Made by a program: the position numbers and the translations under genes. The notes under the pieces were generated by a model. The model was not told where the DNA came from. It made no database searches and worked only from the letters and a program-made list of their open reading frames with translations. Shown one piece after another: positions 11,373 through 22,015 of a stretch of DNA of 64,000 bases (position 1 is its first letter; the number at the start of each line of letters is the position of its first letter). Source of the DNA: Symsagittifera roscoffensis (Eukaryota > Xenacoelomorpha > Acoela > Convolutidae); the NCBI RefSeq assembly GCF_963678635.1, contig NC_087064.1, positions 32,154,369-32,218,368 on the forward strand, written 5' to 3'.

Positions 11373-12372
11373 AATTTACATATCAAATTATTCAATTTTT
11401 CAATCACACAAGATAATCTCCCAACCAAAATATAGTGCTTCAACACTTTTGACATCTAATTCCTCAAAGTTCAGCTCCTGTTGTGTGTTTTTCTTCCCTG
11501 TTAGGAGACAATTTCATGATATTGTGTGGTAGATTCAAGCAATCTAAATAGCCTAGAACAAAGTTATCAATATTTTTATATCAAAATATTTTTTGAAGAG
11601 ATCAAATCTGCAGCCGTAAGTTGCTGATGAAACTGTTTGTTATAATTTTTCATTGAACTTTGCTGATCAGAAAATTAAAAAATAAGTTAGGCAAAAAAAT
11701 AAGAAATTCACAGAAAGAATCGTTCTTGGCTATAGCTGCTTAGTCTGAACAGCCACATAGATTTCCTCGACACTGAGACAATTTTTTTTGTGGAACCCTA
11801 CTTTTGACCAAGAGGAGTTCAAGTTTATATCTTATTTGACGCACAATGACTTTTTTTGAACAGACGAGTTTGGCAGAAAATGCGAATAAGCACTTAGTTG
11901 GGACAGTTTTCGCGATGAGTTACTCGCATCCAAGTTTATGCGTAAGCAATCAATTATAACGGATTATGATGATTATTTTACGATTATAATTGATTATAAT
12001 TACCAAAATTAGGTCTTTAAAGGATTTAACATCAATATAATCGTGATATTTTCCAAGAGATTACAATCTCTTATAATCAATTATAATTGATTCTAGTTCC
12101 AACAGAAAAATTTTTATAATCTATTGTAATCGATTATAATTGTGATATTTTCCAAGATATTATAATCTATTATGTTCGAAAAAAATTGTGATATTTTCCA
12201 AGAGATTATAATTTCTTATAGTCCATTATAATTGATTAGAGATCATACAGAAAACCATATATAATCGATTATAGGGCGTTATAACTCCTGAGTTTTTCAA
12301 AAAAATTTGGTGAGATAATTAGTTATAAAAACAAGAAATCAAAAAAAATATTAATGGAATATTCAAAATAGA
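11373..12372. other. Non-coding; AT repeat array leading into the gap
   Basis: From about 11950 the sequence consists of TATAATCGATTATAATTG-like words. GTGATATTTTCCAAGA recurs at 12043, 12142 and 12188. The array reaches the assembly gap and probably caused it. No gene seen. Confidence 0.65.
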
Positions 12373-12572
12373 NNNNNNNNNNNNNNNNNNNNNNNNNNNN
12401 NNNNNNNNNNNNNNNNNNNNNNNNNNNNNNNNNNNNNNNNNNNNNNNNNNNNNNNNNNNNNNNNNNNNNNNNNNNNNNNNNNNNNNNNNNNNNNNNNNNN
12501 NNNNNNNNNNNNNNNNNNNNNNNNNNNNNNNNNNNNNNNNNNNNNNNNNNNNNNNNNNNNNNNNNNNNNNNN
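12373..12572. other. Assembly gap (200 N)
   Basis: Exactly 200 consecutive N, a conventional gap size, so the true length is unknown. ORFs read across it are meaningless. Confidence 0.99.
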
Positions 12573-12651
12573 GTTGAATTAAAGCAAAATGCAAAACGTA
12601 AAACCAACCTTATGCGATGAAAAGTTTTATGCAGTGCTGATATATAAAATA

Positions 12652-13526
12652 AACAAGACTGCTCGTGTATCAGGGCAAAGCCATGAATGTTTCGACTGTC
12701 CCTTAATTCATATCAAAACACATATGAAAAACTAACTGTGATTGGTGTGACTGAAACTTGGCTCAAACTCTATAAAAAAAGCAAATGTTTTTCAGTGGAG
12801 AAGTGGCATTAATTTTTCAAAAACCGTTCGAGCTTCAACTGTGAAAATGGCTATAGGAGAATTATAATCACTTTGCAAAATAACGACCAAGTCTAGTCTC
12901 TTGAAACTCAACGTAGCAGAACTGTTTTTGATTTTTTCATCTCGCTTTTGAATAATTTGAAATAAGTCAAAAAGACAAATCAGATTACAACGTTGTTGTT
13001 CCGACTTTCGATACAACAGTAACGGAATATTTATGCTCGGGGTGGGTTTTTTTCTTCAGACAAATTTCGACTTTTTCTCTAGCCATTTTCGACGGAATTT
13101 TTTATATCATTCGAAAGCTGTTGTTGCCCTGAGCTCAAATTTTAAAAGAGATTTCACCTGTGATCATTTTTTATAAAGTTATGGGGGTTTAAATATTGCC
13201 ATTTTGGCCAATTTGAGACAACTAATGTGCTATATATTTAGCGCTATTATCGCGTAAGCGGATAGTTAATCCGTCTTAAAAATCGTTCCAAATTGGTTGT
13301 TATAAGCTTCTTTGCCATAATCGATTTGTTATTCACAGCGATTTCTATCCTTTTGTACTTTATATGGCGTGTGGGGGGATAAGTTTCATAAAAAATTTCA
13401 GATTTTAGAATGAAAAAATTTCTTTTTATTTTATTACATTTAATTTTTAAATATTATTACTGCTCCATAAACTTTAACAGGCATTCGGAACTTTTAGGGC
13501 TTCGCCCTGATACGAGCAGTCTTGTT
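12652..13526. repeat. 875-bp segment bounded by an imperfect inverted repeat
   Basis: AACAAGACTGCTCGT followed by ATCAGGGC and AAGCC at 12652-12682 is found inverted at 13498-13526, with a 2-base indel and one mismatch. It could be a small DNA transposon; I see no transposase and no clear target duplication. The 12726-12860 repeat lies inside it. Confidence 0.45.
12726..12860 (+). repeat. Dispersed repeat, copy 1 (copy 2 at about 19003-19137)
   Basis: The two segments share AACTGTGATTGGT, TGACTGAA-CTTGGCT, AACTCTATAAAAAAAGC and CAGTGGAGAAGTG. They bracket the whole 12.9-19.0 kb repeat complex, which suggests that complex expanded within one ancestral unit. Confidence 0.75.
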
Positions 13527-13530
13527 GAGC

Positions 13531-14512
13531 TTTGTTCTCAAACCACGCAAAGCAATGTTCTAGATTTAGAAGAACTGACGCTCTGACTAATCTCAAATAA
13601 TTAAAGTCAGAGAAAAACTGTTTTTCTATTCGACAGTAGAATTTCAAAAACAGTGGTCATAAAAAAACAATAAACTGACACATTTATTTGAAGTGAAAAC
13701 TTGCCTAGGTACAATCAATTGAAAAACAGTTCATCACAACCCTATGCGACTGGCAATCAATATTTATGCATTAGTTAGGCATTTTAAAAAACTAGAGCAA
13801 CAAAAAAGGTTCATTCTAAATTTTCATCAGCAATTTTGGAAAGTGTGAAAGTAATGTGGTCTCTTGCTGTATTCAATTTGCTAGTTTTGCTATTTATTGG
13901 TCTCTAATCAATAAGAAAAAAGTTTGAATTTTGTTTGCTATAAACTAAGCGTAAGAAAAGAACAATTAAAAACGCAGTTGTAGTTAGCAGACGAACTCTA
14001 GTATTTGAAACTTTCTTTTTCGAATCAAATCAAAACCCATGCTCTAATATGACATTCTCATGATATAGTTTTGACAAATACCAATTACAAAACAAATTAT
14101 CATAGCATACAAAGCTTACAATCAACCAGATCTGTAATATTGGAAATTTGCATACGCTAATACTGAAATATCTTTCAAAACACGACATTAAAGGGAAAAT
14201 AGAAGTATGGGTACGCTATTGAGACGATATTGCTGTATTACATGAAAAAACTAATTAGAGCAAAAATTGCAAATTTAATTATCTTTTTCTTCCCAACTTG
14301 TATAAACTTTTTCGGAATAGCCTCAATGGAACAAATTAACAGCTTCAAAATAGAAGTCTTTAAAAAAATTTTATTAGACAACCAAGATGTTCAAACTTTT
14401 ATGAAGGTATGACTATTCAATTGGTAAAGAAAAGCATTGGGTTGCCTTACTTCGACGTTAGATCTCGATCACTATCTTTGCAAATGAATCATAAAAACCA
14501 GAAACTTTACCA
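13531..14512 (+). repeat. Segmental duplication, copy 1
   Basis: Begins TTTGTTCTCAAACCACGC and ends around CCAGAAACTTTACCAG; it matches 14611-16130. Copy 1 holds one 179-bp unit. A 60-codon ORF at 14230-14412 (SMEQINSFKIEVFKK inside) is also part of the shared sequence, but its start is not conserved in copy 2. Confidence 0.8.
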
Positions 14513-14610
14513 GGGCAAAGTAGTATACTTTTTTCCGACTTTTTGGCTTTTTTTATCTCGCTTTTGAATAAGTTTGATATAAGTTTACAACGTTTACAAC
14601 GCTTTTGTGC

Positions 14611-16130
14611 TTTGTTTTCAAACCACGCAAAGTAATGTTCTAGATTTAGAAGAAGTGACGCCCTGACTAATCTCAAATCAATAAAGTCAGAGAAAAACTG
14701 TTTTTTCGATTCGACAGTATAGTTTCAAAAACAGCGGTCGTAAAAATAACAATAAGCTGACAGATTTATTTGAAATGAAAATTTGCCTAGGTATAGTCAT
14801 TTGAAAAACAGATCATCACATGCCTATGCGACTCGCAATTAAATTCTTAGCAATAGTTAGGCATTTTAAAAATCTAGAGCAAAAAAAAGTTTCATCAGCA
14901 ATTTTGGAAAATGTGAGAACAATGTGGTCTCTCGTTTTTTCAATTTGCTAGTTTTGCTATCTATTGGTCTCTAATTGCTATGAAAACTAAGCGACTGGCA
15001 ATCAAATTCTCTGCATTAGTTAGGCATTTTAAAAAGCTAGAGCAACAAAAAAGTTTTCATTCTAATTTTTCATCAGCAATTTTGGAAAGTGTGAGAGCAA
15101 TATGGTCTCTTGCTGTATTCAATTTGTTAGTTTTGCTATATATTGGTCTCTTATCGGTATGAAAACTGCATGACTGGCGATCAAATTCTATGCATTAGTT
15201 AGTCATTTTAAAAATCTAGATCAAAAAAAAGTTTCATTCTAATGTTTCATTAGCAATTTTGGAAGTTGTGAGAGCAATGTGGTCTCTTGCTTTATTCAAA
15301 TTGCTAGTTTTGCTATCTATTGGTCTCTAATCGGTATGAAAACTACGCGACTGGCAATTAATTTCTATGCATCAGTTAGGCATTTTAAAAAGCTAGAGCA
15401 ACAAAAAAATTTTCATTCTAATTTTTCATCAGCAATTTTGGAAAGTGTGAGAGCAATATGGTCTCTTGTTGTATTCAATTTGCTAGTTTTGATATCTATT
15501 GGTCTCTAATCAGTAAGAAAACAAAGTATTAAAATTGTTTGCTAAAACTTAAGCGTAAGAAAAGAGCAATTAAAAACGCAATGGCAGTTAGTAGACCAAT
15601 TCTGGTATTTGAAATTTTTTTTCTCGAACCAAATCTAATTTTTTATGCTATACTTTTTACTTTTTTACTTTATCATGCTGTAATTTTGACAATAACCTCA
15701 CCCAAAAAAATTATCATAGCATGTAAAAGATTACAATCAACCAGTTCTGTAATATTGAAAAGTTGCATACGCTAATACTGAGATATCTTTCAAAAAACGA
15801 CATTAAATGGAAAATAAAAGTATAAGTACGAATTTGAGACGATATTGCTGTATTACATAAACAAACAAATTGCAGCAAAAATTGCAAACTGAATGATCTT
15901 TATCTTCCCAACTTGTATAAACTTTTTCAGAATAGCCTCAATGGAACAAATTAACAGCTTCAAAATAGAAGTCTTTAAAAAATTTTTATTAGACAACCAA
16001 GATGTTCAAACTTTTATGAAGGTATGACTATTCAATTGGTAAAGAAAAGCATTGGGTTGCCTTACTTCGACGTTAGATCTCGATCATTGTCTAAACCAAT
16101 GAATAATAAAAACCAGAAAACTTACCAGTA
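14611..16130 (+). repeat. Segmental duplication, copy 2, expanded by 179-bp units
   Basis: Starts TTTGTTTTCAAACCACGC and ends AACCAGAAAACTTACCAG. It is about 540 bp longer than copy 1 because it contains four instead of one of the 179-bp units. A third partial copy of the distal part (CCCAACTTGTATAAACTTTTTC onward) lies at 16500-16620 and joins the first 802-bp unit. Confidence 0.8.
14822..15510 (+). repeat. Tandem array of about 179-bp units
   Basis: Four units, starting near 14822, 14980, 15159 and 15337; a fifth, lone unit lies at about 13745-13912. The last three start with ATGAAAACT. Two units remain open for 60-76 codons (AILESVRAIWSL inside, with a hydrophobic stretch after it), while the others carry stops. 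Periods of 179 and 178 are not both multiples of three, so the array does not preserve one reading frame. I regard the ORFs as repeat-borne. Confidence 0.75.
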
Positions 16131-16610
16131 CAAAATAGTTTGTTTTTTCCGAGTTGGTCAAACACAAGCAATTACTTTGGTTAGTAAAACTTTTTGTTCC
16201 TTGACAATTTTATTTATTAGAACGATATATCATTTTTTCAACATTTTAGTTCAATTTAGATTGGAAACTGAGCAAAAAAATGCCAGAAAGGTGCAACCCG
16301 CAACAAATACTTGAAGAGATTTGCACAACGTAGAACTAGAGGTTTCGAAGAGAACCCTGTAAATTTTGAAAATCTAAGGGTAATAGCGGCAAGAAAAAGT
16401 AAAATCTACAATAATTCCTCAATTATAAGTTGTGACATCAACAATTTAAATCCTTATTTGTTTAGAAAATAAGGTAATATTGAGAGTTTCAACTTTTTCT
16501 TCCCAACTTGTATAAACTTTTTCAGAATAGCCTCAATGGAACAAACTATCAGCTTTAAAATAGAAGTCGTTAAAAAAATTTTATAAGACAACCAAGATTT
16601 TCAAACTTTT

Positions 16611-19007
16611 ATGAAGGTGTGGACAATTTCTAATAAAAAAAAATTTTTTTTCAAATGATGCATCATCACAAAAAAATCAATGAAGCTTTTTAAACTTTTT
16701 TGTCATAAAACTTTTGTCGACACAGTTAAAACAAAAATGGATCAGAGTCGAAATATAGGTCGAGCAGAGTCGAAGAATATGCAAAGCACAGTCGAAACAA
16801 AAGTCCAGCACAGTCAATGCCAACAGTAGAACTGTTTTTTTTTAAAGCATTTTTGGTAGCTTCTCTTCAATCTGAGTGTACCAAAGGAACTTTTTCAAAG
16901 AGAGAAAAACTCTAGAATGCTGCAAGAGAAACTCTCTCACTAAATGAGTTATTTGACTGATTTTGAAATTTAGAAAATGCTCAATCGAGAAATTTAAATT
17001 TTCAGGTCCGGAAGTGACTTTAGCAGTAAAGTGACTTTCGCAGTAAAATTTCAAGGATTCAGTTTTTTTTTGAAGACGCATATACGCATAAAGATTCAAA
17101 AAAAAACAGTACTCAAAACTGGTTTAAAAAAATGCGTATATTCAAATGGGTTTTTTCGAAGATTTTGAAATCAAAAATTTTTTCAAAACTATAAAATAGG
17201 TTTTTTGGTTGCCTGGGCTGCCTCTTGAAATCCAAAAATTAATAAACAAAATTTACAATTGAATTTTTTCTATAATATTTTTAGTCTTAGAATTAAGTCA
17301 GTGAAAAGTATTTTTAGATCAATTAAAAGCATTTAATCAGTTAAAAGTAATTATTCAAAGCATACATAATAGGACAGAAGTAGTCATTCAAAGCACATAT
17401 GAAAAACTTTTTATGAAGGTGTGGACGATTTCTAATAAAAAAAATTTTTTTTTTCAAATGATGCATCATCACAAAAAAATCAATGAAGCTTTTTAAACTT
17501 TTTTGTCATAAAACTTTTGTCGACACAGTTAAAACAAAAATGGATCAGAGTCGAAATATAGGTCGAGCAGAGTCGAAGAATATGCAAAGCACAGTCGAAT
17601 TAAAAGTCCAGCACATTCAATGCCAACAGTAGAACTGTTTTTTTAAAGCATTTTTGGTAGCTTCTATTCAATCTGAGTGTACCAAAGGAACTTTTTCAAA
17701 AAGAGAAAAACTCTAGAATGCTGCAAGAGAAACTCTCTCACTAAATGAGTTATTTGATTGATTTTGAAATTTAGAAAATGCTCAATCGAGAAATTTAAAT
17801 TTTCAGGTCCGGAAGTGACTTTAGCAGTAAAGTGACTTTCGCAGTAAAATTTCAAGGATTCAGTTTTTTTTTGAAGACGCATATACGCATAAAGATTCAA
17901 AAAAAAACAGTACTCAAAACTGGTTTAAAAAAATGCGTATATTCAAATGGGTTTTTTCGAAGATTTTGAAATCAAAAATTTTTTCAAAACTATAAAATAG
18001 GTTTTTTGGTTGCCTGGGCTGCCTCTTGAAATCCAAAAATTAATAAACAAAATTTACAATTGAATTTTTTCTATAATATTTTTAGTCTTAGAATTAAGTC
18101 AGTGAAAAGTATTTTTAGATCAATTAAAAGCATTTAATCAGTTAAAAGTAATTATTCAAAGCATACATAATAGGACAGAAGTAGTCATTCAAAGCACATA
18201 TGAAAAACTTTTTATGAAGGTGTGGACGATTTCTAATAAAAAAAAATTTTTTTTTCAAATGATGCATCATCACAAAAAAATCAATGAAGCTTTTTAAACT
18301 TTTTTGTCATAAAACTTTTGTCGACACAGTTAAAACAAAAATGGATCAGAGTCGAAATATAGGTCGAGCAGAGTCGAAGAATATGCAAAGCACAGTCGAA
18401 TTAAAAGTCCAGCACATTCAATGCCAACAGTAGAACTGTTTTTTTAAAGCATTTTTGGTAGCTTCTATTCAATCTGAGTGTACCAAAGGAACTTTTTCAA
18501 AAAGAGAAAAACTCTAGAATGCTGCAAGAGAAACTCTCTCACTAAATGAGTTATTTGATTGATTTTGAAATTTAGAAAATGCTCAATCGAGAAATTTAAA
18601 TTTTCAGGTCCGGAAGTGACTTTAGCAGTAAAGTGACTTTCGCAGTAAAATTTCAAGGATTCAGTTTTTTTTGAAGACGCATATACGCATAAAGATGCAA
18701 AAAAACAGTACTCAAAACTGATTTAAAAAAATGCGTATATTCAAATGGGCTTTTTCGAAGATTTTGAAATCAAAATTTTTTTCAAAACTATAAAATAGGT
18801 TTTTTGGTTGCCTAGGCTGCCTCTTGAAATCCAAAAATTAATAAACAAAATTTACAATTGAATTTTTTTCTATAATATCTTTAGTCTTAGAATTAAGTCA
18901 GTGAAAAGTATTTTTAGATCAATTAAAAGCATTTGATCAGTTAAAAGTAATTATTCAAAGCATACATAATAGGACAGAAGTAGTCATTCAAAGCACATAT
19001 GAAAAAC
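16611..19007 (+). repeat. Three near-identical 802-bp tandem units
   Basis: The phrase ATGAAGGTGTGGAC marks unit starts at 16611, 17413 and 18214 (periods 802 and 801). Units differ at few positions, mainly homopolymer lengths, so the expansion is recent. Each unit contains a short stretch of the GTCGA satellite (GTCGAAATATAGGTCGAGCAG) and the same minus-strand ORF described separately. The array ends in the second copy of the 12726-12860 repeat. Confidence 0.9.
16842..17099 (-). CDS. Repeat-borne ORF, three copies (85, 78 and 63 codons), function unknown
   Basis: Each 802-bp unit carries a minus-strand ORF, at 17099-16842, 17900-17664 and 18656-18465, containing HFTAKVTSGPENLNFSIEHF. The third lacks the N-terminal MNLYAYMRLQKK because an indel in an A/T run shifts the frame, and the C-terminus also differs by frame. 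It is not recognised. Conservation among the units reflects recent duplication, not selection, so it is a weak gene call; it might instead be an old exon carried in the repeat. Confidence 0.2.
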   Translation of the reverse strand: MNLYAYMRLQKKTESLKFYCESHFTAKVTSGPENLNFSIEHFLNFKISQITHLVREFLLQHSRVFLSLKKFLWYTQIEEKLPKML

Positions 19008-19254
19008 CAACTGTGATTGGTATGACTGAATCTTGGCTTAAACTCTATAAAAAAAGCAAATGGTTTTCAGTGGAGAAGTGACCTTCATTTTTCAAAAACC
19101 GATCGAGCTTCAACTGTGAAAATGGCCTTAGGAAAATTCTATTCACTTGCATAAAAAAGGAACAACGCTCTTTTGAAACTAACCGTAGCAAAACTGTTTT
19201 GACGTTTTTACCTGGCTTCCAAAAATTTTGTCTTTTGAACTATTTTCTTTAATT

Positions 19255-19985
19255 GTCGAGAAGGTCAATGAAATCGAAACATAGTACACGCTGAGTCAAA
19301 ACATACATCGAGAAAGTCGAGACAGCGGTCAAGCACAGTCAAAACATAAGTTGAGCACAGTCAAAACAAAAATCGAGCACAGTCGTCACATATGTCGACA
19401 CAGTTGAAACAAAGGTGGATCATAGTCGAAATATAGGTAGAGCAAAGTCGAAGCAAATGTCGAGCACAATCAGAACAAAGTCCAGCACAGTCAAAGTCAA
19501 CGGTAAACTGTTTTTTTTTGGTAGCGTGTCTACACATTGACTGCACCGAAGAAATTTTTACAAAGAACAGAAGAGCTCCAGAAAGCCGAAAAAAACTCTC
19601 TCACTAACTGAGCTAATTGATAAAATTTGAAACTGTTATCCTGCTATATCAAAATTCTCCAACTTTCAGTTCCTACAAATTAAAACAGATGTATTTTACC
19701 TGAGAAACCAAAAAAATTTTAAAATAGATTTTTTGAACAATGACAGCGGACAACACATCGAAAAAGTTTTTTTTGTCGAGAAAGTCGAAACAATCCCCAA
19801 TTTTGTAGAAAAAATAGAAGCAAAGGAATACAGGGTCCAATGAATTAACACTTTAGAAAGGTCGGTCGAGACGGACGAGAAAATTGAATTAAACCGAGGT
19901 TTGGTCGAGACGGTCAAAACATACAAAACTTTGGTCGAGACCATTGAAACATACCGATTTTTGGTCGAGAATAGGCAATTATATT
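19255..19985. repeat. GTCGA satellite, two short blocks
   Basis: 19255-19500 has AGTCGAGCACAGTC-like words every 20-25 bases. 19735-19985 has GGTCGAGACGGTC-AAACATAC words. In between, 19500-19735, there is AT-rich sequence related to the 802-bp unit (AAACTCTCTCACTAA). Confidence 0.7.
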
Positions 19986-20748
19986 TTTTTGAACACATTG
20001 AGTCGGTATAAAAACGCTTAAAAACTACAAAAACTAGTGTTGATAAAAAAACTTGCCAAGAACGTGCCATAATACTTTGTATAGATACCTTACATTTTGG
20101 ATGCAAATTATTTAATTATAATACCAATAAACTTTTACATTAGCAACCACATGCTGCACATGTTTTTCATGATAATGATTTAAAAAAAAGCATTTTCACT
20201 AGCTCAATCGTCTTAGACACTTGTTACCCCCGCAAAACGGTCAGACTAGTGCAACAAAAAAACATATATGGAAAACTTTGACCTCCAATAAACATAGAAG
20301 AAATTTTGGACAGACAATGAATAATTCGAACAGTCGATCGCGAAATAAGACAACAAAACAAGCTAGACCGAACGTTTGATACCACAGTTACAAGTCTTGC
20401 AAGAGAAAAAGTTTATTAACACAAACCATGCTTCAAAATTTAACAAATGTCAGAGAGAGTAAGCATAAACCATGACAGTGAGATAATAAACGTAGAAAGT
20501 TACCCACAATCTGGGGTTCGTTATCATTCTAAAGGCTTTCAACGTAAAAAACACAAGTTGAAAGATAGTAAACAATCAAAAAGCAAATGCACGTGCAGTC
20601 AGCGTCTCCTTTAGCGCAAGAAGAGCGAGAACTTGGAACATGAATAACACACCCTGCATCTCCTGTAAAACAGATAAAAGTGCATTTGCTAAAAAGGGGG
20701 AAAAATTAAAAGAAATCACACTGGCACCCAAGGAGCAAAAACTCAAAA
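19986..20748. other. No recognised feature
   Basis: AT-rich single-copy-looking sequence. Minus-strand ORFs of 80-84 codons near 20576-20948 overlap the better plus-strand ORF at 20749 and are probably shadows. Confidence 0.4.
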
Positions 20749-20880
20749 ATGTCAGAAAAAACTGAAGAAGGCTCCGACTCGTACGGAACTCTGAATAATG
20801 GTTCAGATTCTCCAGCGTCAGAAACGACAAAGGCGAAGACTAAACAAGAAAAAAAAACAAATTTGAAGAAATTTTGTTGA
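20749..20880 (+). CDS. Short ORF, acidic then Lys-rich; possible first exon
   Basis: 43 codons beginning MSEKTEEGSDSYGTLNNGS and ending in a lysine-rich stretch before TGA. The start context AAAAATGTC is favourable, and the Ser/Glu/Asp content is unlike chance translations of this AT-rich DNA. The stop lies only 8 bases before the inverted-repeat transposon at 20889, so the original reading frame may have been cut by that insertion. No family recognised. Confidence 0.4.
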   Translation: MSEKTEEGSDSYGTLNNGSDSPASETTKAKTKQEKKTNLKKFC

Positions 20881-20888
20881 AAATTGAA

Positions 20889-22015
20889 CCCTAGTCGATC
20901 AAGGGAGGTTATCTTGCAAGATCTTGCAAGATGGAGGTTATCTTGCAAGATCTTGCAAGATGGAGGTTATCTTGCAAGAATCTTGAAAGAATCTTGCAAG
21001 ATAACCATCCCAAAATTTCTGTCGAAAAACACAAAAAAAATAACAGAAATTAGGTGTAAGATCAAAAAAATTGTTTCTAGAACGAGAATCCAAAACTTAA
21101 ATAAAAGCTTAACGAATAAAATTAGACAAAAATCATGCGTTAAAAAGTAGTCGCATATTTGTTGTTAATTTATTCAATGAGATTAAAAGTATCAACCAAT
21201 CAAATCTTTTTAATTTATTCGCAATTATTGCGGCTACTGGTTTGCGAAAATTGAAGGATTATTGGCCAAAAAGTTTTTGTGACGAATTGCTTTAATTAGT
21301 TCAAACCGGGGATATATAGTTTTTTCGACTATCGATTTCTAGTTTTGAAAGTGGAATTTACTTTTTAGATTTCCAGAGAATAAAAACTTTACTTATTGAT
21401 CCAGTTTTCTCAAGTCGGGTTCATGTTATCAAAAAAGCGCCCATCATAAATTGTTCTAGAAATTTAAAGAGCTTAAAGGGCTTCTATTTTTTTCTTTGAG
21501 TTTTGAAAGTTGAGATTTTTCAACAACGTCAGTGTTATTTTTTAATGTTTACTTGCCTTCATTACTCCTTTGCAATCTTCGATTGGCTATGTTCCAGGAA
21601 AGTGAAGCTTTCATCACAAACGACTTCTTCTCAAATGCGTTTTTCCTATTTTGAGAGATTAAGGTATAAGTAGTCGATCAAAACTTGAAGATAGCCGCCT
21701 ATCACAAAAAAAAAGTTTTAAAAAAAGAAGCTTTCTGGGGGCAACCGCCTAGCGGGCTGTGTGTATGTATGCGTAGCTAAGATTGCTTCCTTCTTCCACG
21801 AACGCTACTTGGTTGTCTTCGCGTGTAAAGCTGTTTTTGCCCAAAAAAATTGTATCTTTAAAGATCTTGCAAAAAAAGGTTATCTTTAAAGGAGGTTATC
21901 TTGCAAGATCTTGCAAGAATCTTGCAAGATCTTTTAAAGAGATGCATCCTCTTTAAAAGAATCTTGCAAGATTCTTGCAAGATCTTGCAAGATAACCTCC
22001 CTTGATCGACTAGGG
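20889..22015. mobile_element. Non-autonomous DNA transposon with 43-bp perfect TIRs
   Basis: The sequence starting CCCTAGTCGATCAAGGGAGG at 20889-20931 recurs as a perfect reverse complement at 21973-22015, so the element is 1127 bp. Subterminal CTTGCAAGAT words are repeated near both ends and form nested hairpins: 20964-21006 at the left, and 21910-21941 with 21949-21981 at the right. There is no transposase ORF. The flanking bases (TTGAA to the left, AATAC to the right) do not give a clear target duplication, so I cannot assign a superfamily. Confidence 0.85.

Noticed and set aside
12319-12607. ORFs of 91-94 codons over the gap
   Set aside because: They are made almost entirely of N.
14980-15509. 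Real gene family in the 179-bp units
   Set aside because: Periods do not keep the reading frame, two units have stops, and similarity extends over non-coding flanks.
16611-19007. CRISPR-like array
   Set aside because: The repeats are about 800 bp, contiguous and without unique spacers; the DNA is eukaryotic.
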